Source: Stromatinia cepivora (Eukaryota; Ascomycota; Leotiomycetes; Helotiales; Sclerotiniaceae). Taken from it: a DNA stretch of 64,000 nucleotides. The notes under the pieces were generated by a model, which had not been told where the DNA came from, made no database searches, and saw only the letters and a list, made by a program, of their open reading frames with translations. Made by a program: the position numbers and the translations under genes. The DNA lies in the NCBI GenBank assembly GCA_014898415.1, contig RCTD01000001.1, forward strand, positions 1-64,000. Reading direction: 5' to 3'. Shown one piece after another: positions 34,038 to 45,412 of the stretch. How positions within the stretch are numbered: position 1 is the stretch's first letter; every line of letters starts with the position of its first letter.

Positions 34038-34533
34038 GATACCCGATGAGTGGCTATTAGAGTTGGGAACTGTCTATGGATAGACTACCACAGTATAAAT
34101 TAATCTTAATATAATTATACATCTTAACACAACGACGATTCAGCAATCGTTAATATTCTTCGTGCGTTTCTTGATCAATCGAATTTTTATACTCGTTCTT
34201 TGATTCTTGCCCAATACATACATATCACAATTTGCATCAAGTTATTGCACATAGTCACCGAAGAGCCAACATTAAACCAGAAAACCCTCTATATTTCTAA
34301 TAACAAAACGCCAAACTTCCAAGGTCCCAAACGCCAAATCCTGTCTTTTTTTTCGTACTTTTGTTTTCTTTTTAAATCCCAATACAGCCAAACAATTCCT
34401 TCATATCTCATCACTCAACTCAAACATATATTTAGCGCATCTAGTCTTATACATTTACTCCTATCATTCCTCATTCGCTTGATCCGTATTCTCCCGGTGC
34501 CCGCACCGAATTTTTGACTACTATGTTCTACCA
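34038..34533. other. Convergent intergenic region
   Basis: 3' flanks of the GH17 gene and the Arg/Asp-repeat gene. A pyrimidine-rich tract lies at 34330-34380. Nothing else seen. Confidence 0.6.
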
Positions 34534-36248
34534 TCAAACACGGCGTTTTCCAAGGGTTGCGTCAACCGATCTGGAGCGATCGCGGCGACGATCATCGGTC
34601 TTGTCACCACGTCGGCTCTCTTTATCACGTCGGCTTTCATGATCACGACGACCCTCCTTGTCACGACGGCTGTCCTTGAGATCACGTGGATCATCTCGTT
34701 TACTTGGCCCGCGGCTGCTTTGATACGCTGATGAAGCTTGGGCGGGACTGGTTCGAGCAGTCTCGAAAGATCCCTCACTGCTGGCAACGGACTTTTTTAG
34801 ATTACTTGGATACCGCGGTGCTGTGGATACAAGACTTGGTGGAGCAACGGGAACATAGTCATCATAGTGTTCATATGGATCGGCCTTGAAGTCATTAGCT
34901 TCTCGCAGCTTCTGCACAGCTCTCTTGTTCTCCTCGAGTTTCGGACCTCTCCAATCGGGCCTATGATACTTGTTAGTTTTCCATTAAATTCAAAGCAATC
35001 TATGTCATGTCAGACGTCAAGGAGAAGGACCAGAATTACTTACTCTATTGTAGATTCGGTCGAGATAGACCTGTTGTCCACATGTTTGCCCCGGCTGTCA
35101 CGCTGTCGATCCCTTGGAGTTACTGTGTGGTCCGACCCTGCTGGCGATCTTGTACGACCACTGATAACTGAATTACGGGGAGCCCTTGAATCAATGGTTT
35201 TACCATCTCCATCGCGTCTAGTTCGGCGATCATCCCCTCTGATGGTTTTACCATCTTCATCGCGCCTTTTGTCTCTTGAATCCCTACTTCGGACATCGTC
35301 CCCTTTAATGCTTCGCCCATCATCATCACGTCTTTTGTCTCTTGATTCCCTTGTTCGAGCATCATCCCTTCTTGAATCAATGGTTCGAGCATCATCCCGT
35401 CTTGAATCAATGGTTTTACCATCTTCATCGCGTCTTTTGTCTCTCGAAACCCTACTTCGGCCATCATCCCTTCTTGAATCAACAGTTCGGGCATCATCCC
35501 GTCTTGAATCAACAGTTCGAGCATCGTCCCTTCTTGAATCAATGGTTCGACCGTCTTCATCACGCCTTTTGTCCCTTGAAACCCTACTTCGGGCATCATC
35601 CCGTCTTGAATCAAGAGTTCGAGCATCGTCCCTTCTTGAATCAATGGTTCGACCATCTTCATCACGCCTTTTGTCCCTCGAAACCCTACTTCGGGTATCG
35701 TCCCCTTTAATAGTTCGATCATCTCTTGAATCGATGCTTCTGGTATCATCATCACGTCTTCTATCTTTCGAATCAATGGATCGGTCATCGCCTCTCCGCT
35801 TCCTTTCGCTACCACGCTCTCTTCTCTTCTCTCCTGCCGGGTACCTGGCACCATCCGAATCTTCAGTGTATTCCGTTCCGGCGTAATCGTAAGGATTGCG
35901 ACTCGATTCCCCCCTATTATCCCTCTCCCTCTGCTTCTTCCTTTCCTCATCGAGCTGGAGCAGTTTGGGCATATCTTTTTCCAGTTCTCTTTCACGTTCC
36001 TTTTCCTCAAGCAAATCGAGTTTCTCAAGCTTGAGCTCCAGTAATCTCTTTTTCTCTGCATTCTTTTCATTCTTAATTGCTTCCTTCGCACGCCTGTTCT
36101 CAGCCTCTCTCCGGGGTTGCACAATCGACATTTCCCCCGTCTTTCTTCTGACAAACGCGAATTCATTGAGCTTATCCTCTTCCTTCTTTCTAGCTTTCTT
36201 TTCCTCTTTGTCTCTCTTGATCTGGGAAGCATTTCGATGATGTTCCAT
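34534..36248 (-). CDS. Uncharacterised Arg/Asp-rich repeat protein
   Basis: Exons 35044-36248 and 34534-34960 (intron GTAAGT...ATAG; the join gives STIEPDWRGP) encode 543 aa. The N-terminal 120 residues are a charged Lys/Glu/Arg coiled coil (ENRRAKEAIKNEKNAEKKRLLELK). Residues about 150-350 are tandem Arg/Asp/Ser repeats: a decapeptide of the type RTIDSRRDDA alternating with RSRVSRDKRRDEDG. The second exon has a conserved-looking WRGPKLEENKRAVQKLREANDF segment followed by DPYEHYDDYVPVAPPSLV, then another Arg/Asp tail (DHESRRDKESRRGDK). RD/RS-type repeats are typical of nuclear RNA-processing or condensate proteins, but no RNA-binding domain is visible and the function is unknown. Confidence 0.8.
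35190..35780 (-). repeat. Coding minisatellite of 30- and 42-bp units
   Basis: About a dozen copies of a 30-bp unit (plus-strand reading TCTTGAATCAATGGTTCGAG with CATCATCCCG spacers) are interspersed with longer CGTCTTTTGTCTC blocks. All units are multiples of three, so the RTIDSRRDDA/RDKRRDEDG protein repeat stays in frame. The near identity of copies indicates recent expansion. The antisense frames also stay open, which explains long spurious plus-strand ORFs. Confidence 0.9.
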
Positions 36249-39200
36249 CCTGATTATTTAAGCTGTAAAAGATATTTTTATGAAAGATATTATGTTGTAA
36301 GATCAATAGAAGAAAGATGCGGTAAATGACTGATGATCTGGCTGCTTACTATGGTGCTTGAAACTGTGTTTATTGTGTTATGATGGTTGTTTTGAATGTG
36401 GAATGATATTGCCGTATCAGATATACCAGTACATTTATACTCATAGTCATTACGCTGGCCAAGTTATCACACCCATCACACCCAACTGAAGTACTACATT
36501 GAAATCAATTTTGATGTAAAATGCTTTGAGATGGCCTGGTCTGTAATCTATTTTTGCAAACATGTCGTTAAGCAGAAGTTTAGAGACCGGAGACCATTCA
36601 TCTTTTTGTCGAAGTTGGATATTGATTGAGTATATCCAATTGGTTCCTCATGCTCAAAAAGGCCGCTTTGTTGAAAGAACATGTTATGGCCTGGCCTAAG
36701 AAGCGGATTTCATTAGAAAAACTATACATTTATTTGGTTGGAATCAGGTCGATCATGCCCGAATGCGTACCTATGCTGACCTGGCCGTTGTGTTGGGGTT
36801 AATTTTCGGAGCCTGTATTGTCTTGCCGAGAAAATTCTAGGTAAGTTGCTTTTTTAAAGGCGCGGATACCATAGTTTCTATTCAAAGATATGATTTCTTA
36901 TGGTTAGGTCGCTAGACCTCATATAAGCGCCAATGGCGTGAGAAGCCAACAATTCGAGATGTTGGCAGTGGCCACGACAAGTCGCCAGATCTAACCGCAC
37001 CAACATCATTGCCATGGAAGTATAACATTGTATACGTATTTACGACTTTATTTTCCGTCCTTTTTCAGTACTTCGGATTGGGATACAATTCTAGGCGATT
37101 TCGTTCCCGTTTGGCAGTATCTAGTTGTCATTTCTCTGTCGTTGGTGTTTTCACGGGTAATCACTCAGTGGCCGCGAACAGAACTCGGTTCATTTTCATG
37201 CATATAATGATATTTATTTCAAGAACTATCGAGCAATAAGATCTCAGCGAATAATTGAAAAGAAAATTCCATAATTGAAGGGAGCAAAAAGTAATGCACC
37301 TACGAAATGCCCACATGGCAAAATAACCCTTTGGCGAATCTCGCTTCTCCATTTACACGACTTGACACTTGAACGTCCATATAGGTATATCAATACTTAA
37401 TATGTTCACTTCACGATGCCACACTTCAGTCGTGATCCCCTGGACATTAGATAGTGTGTCTATTAATCTCCTATATATTCATTCATGGGAAGTCTGTAAT
37501 TAAGCTAACCCACTACCTATAATCATCACAAATACTATATAGCTAATGTTGTGGATTTGAGTTGACAGTCTCCTTGTGGCGTTCTAAATTGACGTAAATT
37601 CTGAAAAGGTGTTAATACCAATTCATATAGTGGAATATTTTTGAGGATATATTTTTGAGAAACCTCCCTAAAGATACAAATAAGAGTATCTTCGATGATA
37701 AAGGGAATCGATGTTTCATATCACAAAAGATGAGTTAACAGACATGATTAGACTGTACAATCTGAGTTGGCAATTAATCTACAACTCTAACACCAATATT
37801 CCCCCATTCGACGCTCCCCCCATCCCCCCGCCCCCCATGCTCTCCTTCCCTATACCCCCCCCCCAACCCATAAACCCACTCTACAAATTACACACCCACC
37901 TAGTAAGTCTTACGTCCCGCCAAACCTCTCAACACCACTCCTCTCTGGTCTCCCCCGACTCCAACCTCACAAAACATTAAAGTCTCCAACCGAATAACTC
38001 ACATACCCATCCAAAGTATAGAATGATTCTTCAAAGTCGAGGGGTTCGGTCAAACTAAATACTTCTGTAAATCTCACCCCCGTCCAGTGTCCTCGTCCCC
38101 GTTTCGGTACATATCATCCATCTCCCTGGGCCTAATCGCATCACACTACAATACGAAATATGCAGTCCGGGTTAACTGAGTTCATGAATATATATTAACT
38201 CTGTCACTAGTTTCATTATCCCTAAAAGATACCTAGATATCTACACACACTCCTCAAGTGACTCCTGAAACAAAAACACCCAATTCGAGTAAAAAAGCTC
38301 AGAAAATGATTACCTACCCTCTCACCCCACGACCACGAACTATTGATTGTATCCCAGGCTACTCGAATATAGCACTACTTCTTCAAATCGAAATACCAAC
38401 TTCGCAATGCAGTATTTGAATCCCCGAGGGTGTCAAATATCAAATAATGTACAATTAGATGAGATTATAAGGTTGTTCCTAGGAAACAGCTGTATAACAA
38501 TTCTAGTCTAGAACTTCTAGAGGAATTCGGCTTGTATCTGAGCATGAAGATAGAGATGAGGACGAGGATAATAATAGTGATTAAAATGATGAATGCATAT
38601 TCTATTTCTCAATTGTTTTGGATTCCGATGATACAGGAGGAGAGGATAACTAGAATAGCATAGGAAAGAATGTATAAATCCTTATAAAATCAATAAAACG
38701 AATCAGATTAATTTACCCATTCATTCATTCGTCTATGAATACCACTCACTCACTATTCGCCTAGTAAGATTTCCTTCGTATGTATATCCATATACTTATA
38801 CGAATAGTATACTTCAGAATAATTGATTAAAGAAGTAGCAAATTTTAATATTAACTCATTTTATCACAGAACTTCAAATTCAAATCTCAATGCTTCTCAT
38901 TCCTTACTCATTTGCATACCAATACATACATACTAGGTACACATCTAATATATAAAAAAGAATATTTACCTCCAACCTACCACCTACCACAAATAAATTT
39001 AGCAAACAAACAAACCAATCCCCCTCCCTCCCCCTGCTGCCAGAATCGGACTGGGTTACATCACATCATATCACATCACATCACACCAAACCAAACCTAC
39101 CGTAAGAATGAAGATGCGGGGAACCTTGTCCCTCCCCTCCTTCCTCCCTTCCTTCTTTCCTACTAATAATCTTACATACCCCTCAATCCCCCTCATTCAA

Positions 39201-39858
39201 GTACTCTCAATTCACCCCCCGCCCCCCCTCTCTTCTAAATTTCTTCCCACATTGCATTACATTTCCTTCGCTCCTCAGTTCAATTTGTCTAGCAGGCTAT
39301 TATTAATAAATCGGTCGAAGTTTGTGAGGAGATGATGAAACGGGGAAAGAGACAAATACATACCGACTTCCATCTACTCTGAACTTCTATTCTCTATTTC
39401 TCACCCCATTCATTTCTCAACAGCTTTTCGTTATCATTAAAACACGGCACATATTGAGATAACAGCCAGCTAGCATCTATAGTATCTATAGGATGAGAGG
39501 TATATTCTTTCTTTCTTTCTTCTTTCGCTATGTAACAAATCCATTCGACCATTGTACATTGTACATCGCATCTGATCAAGGTAATCTAGTCAAAGCCAGA
39601 TATACCACTTCATATCGCATAGGACATGACTTCATCTAGTCTTCATCTCATTTTCAACCAACTACATCGAAAGATCTTTCTTTCAAATGGGTAGAAAATC
39701 TATTCATCATGCATCCATCTCCATCTAGAATATCTAAATCCACTAGACTCCCGCTTCTTAAAAGAACAAGCAAAAATCTATCTACCTATTTATCCTTCAT
39801 TCATTACCAACCCCAACTCTATATCGAATTCGATTCGTTTAGCGATGTAATGGTATAT
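36249..39858. other. Intergenic region, pyrimidine-rich on plus strand
   Basis: 36.25-37.0 kb should hold the promoter of the Arg/Asp-repeat gene. 37.8-37.9 kb has poly-C tracts (CCCCCATCCCCCCGCCCCCC), and 39.0-39.2 kb has C/T-rich runs. No gene recognised; the rest is A+T-rich and featureless. Confidence 0.55.
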
Positions 39859-41202
39859 CTAGGCAGTAGGCTTGAATTTCATAGGAGCTTGTTCTGTAGT
39901 CTCTGCGAAAGGAACACCGAGTTCAAAGAGCTTGGTGATGACGTTTGCGAAGTCTTTCATGAAGAGAGATTCATCCGCGGCATATTTCTCGACATATGAG
40001 CGGAAAGATTTGTCCGAGACAAGGGCCATGTCAGTTGGAAGCATCATGAGGGTTTTGGTAGTCTTGTCTTCATACTATTTTTGAGCAATATGTTAGTCTG
40101 TTTTTCTTTACTCTCTAGGAGGGGACGATTGATGGAAGATATTCATACCTGCTTAGGACCATTCCACTTCTTCCAGTTCCACTTCTCATTCAACAAAAGC
40201 TTGTAGTACTCATTGGTGACAACAGTTGGCGAGAAAGTCCAAGGCCCCTCAAAACCACTACGATCAGTGTGGCAACGACCAAGAGCATGAGCACCACTCA
40301 AAGCAACGATTTCTTGATCATTGAATCCCATACGACCAAAGATATCTCTCAAATGCTTGTTACCTTGAGAGGCATCTGGGAGACGTCCATCAGGTGTGCA
40401 AGCAGCAGCTTCCTTATCTTGTCTACCTGGTCGGAAAGGAATGACTGGACCTTGCATTTCCTGGATAGCGCAAATACCGGCCAAGATCCAGAGATCAGAG
40501 TAGGAGATCCATGGGAACTTAGCTATGAAGGTGTTAGTAAGAAGTTACTCTTTTCAATTCATTCCATTCATTGAAAATAGCCTCTCCAATAGTCTGCCTC
40601 CACGGCGGTGGTCCCCGAAGGGCCAGCGGAGCGACATATCCTCACCTATAGAAAATAAAAATGATAAACTTACCCTTAACAGGTTGCAAGAAATCTCTGG
40701 CAGCAACCAAACCAGCATTGGCCCCATGATCACCCTCAGGGGCAAATCTCATAGTCGCACCATTGCTACCACCAGTACCAGTTTCCTTATCGAAAGTTCC
40801 ACTTGCATGCCACGCCAATCTGACCAAGACAGGTCCATAAGAACCATCATCATAATCATCCTTCTCCTCCAATCTCTGGGCAATTTCATTATAAACCTTT
40901 TGATAATCTTCGAACTTAGGAGTGAGGAGACCGGCGGTTTCTTTAGCAGAACCACTCAAGAGTGATCCATTTCCCTGAGATACAAAGTAGTATCCAGCAC
41001 CTCCAGCAATGGCTAAAGCAGCAACACCGATAGAGAGAGGGAAGGAGGATTTGGCAGGTCCTTGGGAAGCATATCCACGACGAGATTGTTGACGGAATGC
41101 TTGACGAGGAGCACTGAATGCATTGGTACGAGTGGCGGGTCTGAAAGGTGTTGATTTGAATGCAGCACCTGCCCGAGCGAAGGTTCGAGTGGTAGATGCC
41201 AT
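39859..41202 (-). CDS. CCP1: Mitochondrial cytochrome c peroxidase
   Basis: Exons 40674-41202, 40149-40522 and 39859-40074 encode 372 aa. The N-terminus is an Arg/Ser/Ala-rich mitochondrial presequence (to about residue 50) followed by a hydrophobic sorting helix ([18 protein letters not shown]), as in intermembrane-space CCP. Class I haem peroxidase motifs: distal [14 protein letters not shown] with Arg and His, [22 protein letters not shown], proximal [14 protein letters not shown], and [18 protein letters not shown], ending [29 protein letters not shown]. It reduces H2O2 with electrons from cytochrome c. Both introns are GT-AG (GTAAGT...CATAG and GTATGA...AATAG). Intron 1 carries an antisense copy of the 41-bp GC-rich hairpin element described below. 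Confidence 0.95.
40596..40636 (+). repeat. 41-bp GC-rich hairpin element, copy A (in CCP1 intron 1)
   Basis: Begins GCCTCCACGGCGGTGG and ends GGGCCAGCGGAGCGACA. The centre folds as GGTCCC-CGAA-GGGCC-like. It aligns without gaps to 53045-53085 and 59243-59283. It is antisense to the host gene. Confidence 0.85.
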
Positions 41203-43654
41203 TGTTTATATAGTTTGTATTATTATGTATGTGGTGGTTGGTATTATATTGAGACAATAACTGAGATTGAAAAGTTAGTAGGTAAACTTTTTGGATTTCT
41301 CTCCTCCCACTCTATTTTGTTATATGAAACACAAGACAAGCAAAGAAGCCAAAAGATTTCGAGGGCAATTAGAGTAATAGTAGAGGGGATAAGGACTTAC
41401 AGAAGAGAAGGAAGATAAAGACGGATGTGAATAAATCTCTGATAGAATATCACTAATATTCGCAAGACTGAAATTCGAAAAAGGTGAAGGTGGTAAGATT
41501 TTATTCCACTCATACCATACATAACCTTAGTACAGTAACCAATCTGCCACTCCTCTACTAGCCTCCACTTCAACTTCACTTTACTTTCACTTCCTCACAG
41601 ACCTCCTCCCTCAAAAAGCCCACTCACTCACCAGATTCAACCATAACTCCAGCCATTCTGCAACAAACTTCCCCATTAAGTTAGTATCGATTCAAAATGC
41701 CCACCCATCTTCCCATTTCCGTCTCTAGCTTCTCATTTCCGAATCTATTTCGAAGGAAGTACAGTAGGTAGCGTAAGAATATTCGCAATTATAACCGTGG
41801 CATACCAAGAAAAGACGATAACGACCCACTTGATTTCCCCTCTTATCAATCATCATTTACATTGACCAATAAGAAATTATGCATTCAAAAGAGTATTAAA
41901 AGAATAAGTTGACATGATTCTTTTGGATTGTTCGGTTTGATAAATTTATATTGTTAATGTTATATTCAACAGTTGGCAATTTTTGATTCAGATAATAATT
42001 TTATTGTTTTCTTGTGCTACAAATATATATCGATCGTCACATCATCATCGACTTCTTTTTTTCAATTTTATCATAAGGCTAAACGCCACTTAAGAGGCTG
42101 AATTGATTTGATTTGTGGAAAAGCTAAAGGGTTCAAAATATGAATATTGAAATTGTTATTGGTCAGCTAAATTCGGTTGATTCCCATTGGTTGGTATTTT
42201 GGAGGGGAATCTTAGCTCCGAGGGCGGAATGTTTGATTGTGTGAGTGCGGATCTTGTCCGAGTTTTTGAGTTTACGATATTTTCCTGGACATGTGAATTA
42301 TTAGTTATGTGAGCGGAATTCATCAAGGTTCCTAGATTTGAATACTTTTGATCAAGATATGGTTGGATGATAGTATGATTAATATTTGTTAGAAATTTAA
42401 GTTGGTCTAGATCGAGGGCTTTGGAGGCTTTTGGTAAGCAAAAGTCTCGCCTTCATGATGTTCTCAGCGAAATCCAGTCATCTTGCGGTAGGTCACGCCA
42501 TATGGGGGTTGAAAGACGATATAAAATATAAATACCATAAATATCGTAGTATTACTGTTGGGGACACAAAATCATTGCAATTATCATGTTGATGTGTATG
42601 TGTGAAAGCCATGAGTGCCTGATCTAATAAGCTTGATGTGTTTGGCCCGAGACTTGATGTACACCTTCCATACAATACTTATATTGTGTATTAGCCATGT
42701 ACGATATCGATAGAGTACTGACAAAGATGTCCTGCGCATACACCAGAGAATTCCCATGCATCATCACCGAAAGGTATATCTCCACCATTCCATGACGTTG
42801 ATGAAACATACGAGCGTGTGATAGAGTCAGGCACATCAGGCTAGAAACGTCAGGCTGTATAGGATTATGTGATCAAAGAATCAACTGGTTATCAAGTCGC
42901 GTGCTGCTCTCCAAAACTCATCCTGGTGGCATCCAGGGGCAACCACTAGACAACCAGCGGGCCATCGCAAAGAGTTTCCCCTCGTGAACTATTTTGAGGC
43001 ATCCTGCAAGTCGTGGTAATGTCCGTCAAGGCACAGTACACTTGCAAAAGAACATCAGGGGCGCAAAATGATCTGGTGGGTTGAAAACTTACAAGTGTTT
43101 TGGCAGCGAAAGTCGTAGGATTAGATTTGGAGCACGCAATATCATGCCATTTGAAAGGAGGGGATGAATGAGCCGTAGCGAGAGAGAGTAGTCCAAAATG
43201 ATCAATGCCAGTATTGGGACGTATTTCTAATGCTTTTGATGAATTATGGAAGTTCTGAGCATTCTCTTTCAGACCAAATTTGAATACACTGAAAATAGGA
43301 ATATGATCAGACTTTGACAATAAAGCCTGCTTGGATCGTCAATTGAAAATGGAACTCCAAAGCATCGACGCAATTTTAGCAAGGGAACAGATAAATACAA
43401 ATGTCGATGATCAATGATGGAAGTTATAGAGGAAAATTGAAATGTAGCAAACATAATGGGAGAAACTTTGGAGAATTTATACTTTCCATATTAGAGTCTT
43501 GTCCCTGACTATCTTGTGTCTAGAATGAAGAAAGTATTTACATTCTGTATTGACAATGCATCTTTGTGCTTGTAACAATCGAATGATGTAAAATTGTAGA
43601 CGGTGTAATCACGAGTAACACCAAATCACTTACGAAATCATCTTTGAGAGTCAA
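41203..43654. other. Intergenic region upstream of CCP1; possible exon relic near 43.1-43.3 kb
   Basis: Promoter of CCP1 followed by A+T-rich DNA. On the minus strand a protein-like stretch at about 43097-43295 (VFKFGLKENAQNFHNSSKALE, ending PTTFAAKTL) is bounded by a good acceptor (TATTTTCAG) and a good donor (GTAAGT). No start exon could be found, so this is only a possible gene fragment. No other gene seen. Confidence 0.45.
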
Positions 43655-44107
43655 CTGGCAAGGTCGAGACTTGGAGATTGGTGATAATTTTTAGGAGCTT
43701 TGTTAGCACCACATGTTTCAAACCTTGGAAAATGATACTAGAACTGCCAGGACTGCCATAAAAATGAGTGTGACAAATTTCTGATTTCTCGAGCCCGGCT
43801 CGAGAAATCAAAAAAAGTAAAGTTGTCGCTTCAATCACCCCAGCACTCACACCAACGCCAAGAAAGCATGTAATTCGTAGCTTTCTGGTACTACTGAAAT
43901 TGTCAATTTTTGACAAAGCTCAGCCGGTGAGGTTGTGAGAATGATCTCAATTCGTAGCTTGAGAATTGGTGATAATTTGAAGAATTTCGTTCGCACCATA
44001 GTTCTGAACGTTTCTAAGAAGAAACTAGTACTACCATATAAGTTGAGTACGACACAAACGAAATACTCGTGCATTGGTTTTTCGAGCCGGGTTCGAAAAA
44101 TCAAAAT
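43655..44107. repeat. Diverged direct duplication (two ~150-bp copies) ending in palindromes
   Basis: Copy 1 (about 43660-43815) and copy 2 (about 43955-44107) align along their length: ATTGGTGATAATTTTTAGGA versus ATTGGTGATAATTTGAAGAA, then AGCACCACATG versus CGCACCATAG, ACTAGAACTGCCA versus ACTAGTACTACCA, and a terminal palindrome in each. Identity is roughly two thirds by eye. They sit upstream of the eL36 gene. Confidence 0.75.
43782..43810. repeat. 29-bp near-perfect palindrome
   Basis: Arms TGATTTCTCGAGCC and GGCTCGAGAAATCA pair completely around one central base. The equivalent site in copy 2 (about 44077-44101) keeps the symmetry with TTTTTCGAGCC/GGTTCGAAAAA and one G-T wobble. Confidence 0.9.
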
Positions 44108-44278
44108 GTCCCCACTCGACGCCAAGATTTCATCCTCGCCTAACCTCACTAGCTTTCCACGTGACCACACTTCCAACAATTTTTCAAATCCAAACCACGT
44201 CCTCAGATTTTCTCCCTCGCGCACACAACAACAACGACCAACGACAACTCCCACGCCATCACCAGCGATTGAAAAAAA

Positions 44279-44851
44279 ATGGCCGCCGAAAAGCAAGCCC
44301 GTACCGGCCTCGCCGTCGGTCTCAACAAAGGACACGTATGTTCATGAAAAACCTCACAAAGCACAAACCCGCCCGTCTCACCTCTTGGAGGATCTTCTTT
44401 TCGAAAAAATTTAGAAGATGGACCGGCTGATTTATGAATATATAGAAAACCGAGGCTCGTGTCTCCAAGCCCAAGGTTAGCAGAACCAAGGGTCATTTGA
44501 GCAAGCGTACTGCGTTTGTTAGGGATATTGTTAAGGAGGTTTCCGGGTATGTTTTCAACTTTTTTTTCTCTCGATATTTTTCCTTTGATTGAAAGTAATG
44601 AAAACTAATTCCCTATCCAACAGTCTCGCACCATACGAGCGCAGAGTCATCGAATTGCTCCGTAACAGCAAGGACAAGCGTGCCCGTAAGCTCGCAAAGA
44701 AGAGGGTATGTTTTTCCCTCCCACCTCACATTCCAATTCACACACAAAACAAATACTAACCCAACAACAGCTCGGTACCTTCGGACGTGCCAAGGCAAAG
44801 GTTGACGAGCTCCAAGGTGTCATTGCCGAGTCCCGCAGAGCCGGTCACTAA
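44279..44851 (+). CDS. RPL36: 60S ribosomal protein eL36
   Basis: Four exons, 44279-44335, 44446-44546, 44624-44705 and 44771-44851, encode 106 aa, the family length. The protein reads [100 protein letters not shown] and SRRAGH. It is a small basic protein of the large ribosomal subunit. All introns are GT-AG with GTATGT-type donors. High intron density in a short gene is normal for fungal ribosomal-protein genes. Confidence 0.96.
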
Positions 44852-45412
44852 ATACCCAATATCATACCCTCTGTCACGAAGAAAAAATCACATCATCCCT
44901 CCAATACTTAGGTACAATGGATCGGTATATGGGTTTATGATGGATCTCCACATTTACACAAGTCAAATCATACGGGAATTGGAGTTGTAACAATGAAACA
45001 TTTACGGGTTACTATGATTCTGGGGATTGGGATCCGAAATTGCTAGTAATAATAGCATTCATGAAGATCTCAGGGTAAAAATAAAATACCTTCCACAAAT
45101 AATTTTCATGGTTCCCGATGTGAAACCGTTGTGTGAATTCTTTCTTGGAGTTCGGGAACTCTTGAGCTAATGAATAATTGAGCAACAAAAACGCCTCGTG
45201 CTATGCTTTCCTTTCCTAACAGCTTGTCGATCGAGGTTTATAAGATTGAAGAAGCCCACTATGGCCCATTCAATATTACCATCATAAATCATCATTAATA
45301 TCCCACACTGATCACAGTGCACTACCCATTCTCTCTAGTTGACTATCATGAACATGTCATTAGCCCCCCCTTTCATCATTCCTTCCTCCTCCATATCCAT
45401 GTCCCTCCCCCT
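44852..45412. other. Convergent intergenic region
   Basis: 3' flanks of eL36 (plus) and the TUG/UBX gene (minus). No repeat or gene seen. Confidence 0.6.

Noticed and set aside
34867..35886. 339-aa plus-strand ORF opposite the Arg/Asp-repeat gene
   Set aside because: It is the antisense reading of the in-frame minisatellite, gives a SSRLLSLE-type repeat without domain character, and the minus strand has a coherent two-exon gene.
35120..36232. 370-aa minus-strand ORF in a second frame of the Arg/Asp gene
   Set aside because: Alternative frame of the same repeat array; the other frame has the Met start, coiled coil and a phase-correct splice to exon 2.
43847..44335. Minus-strand 162-aa ORF across the eL36 start
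   Set aside because: Overlaps exon 1 of eL36 in antisense and the duplicated noncoding segment; no domain recognised.
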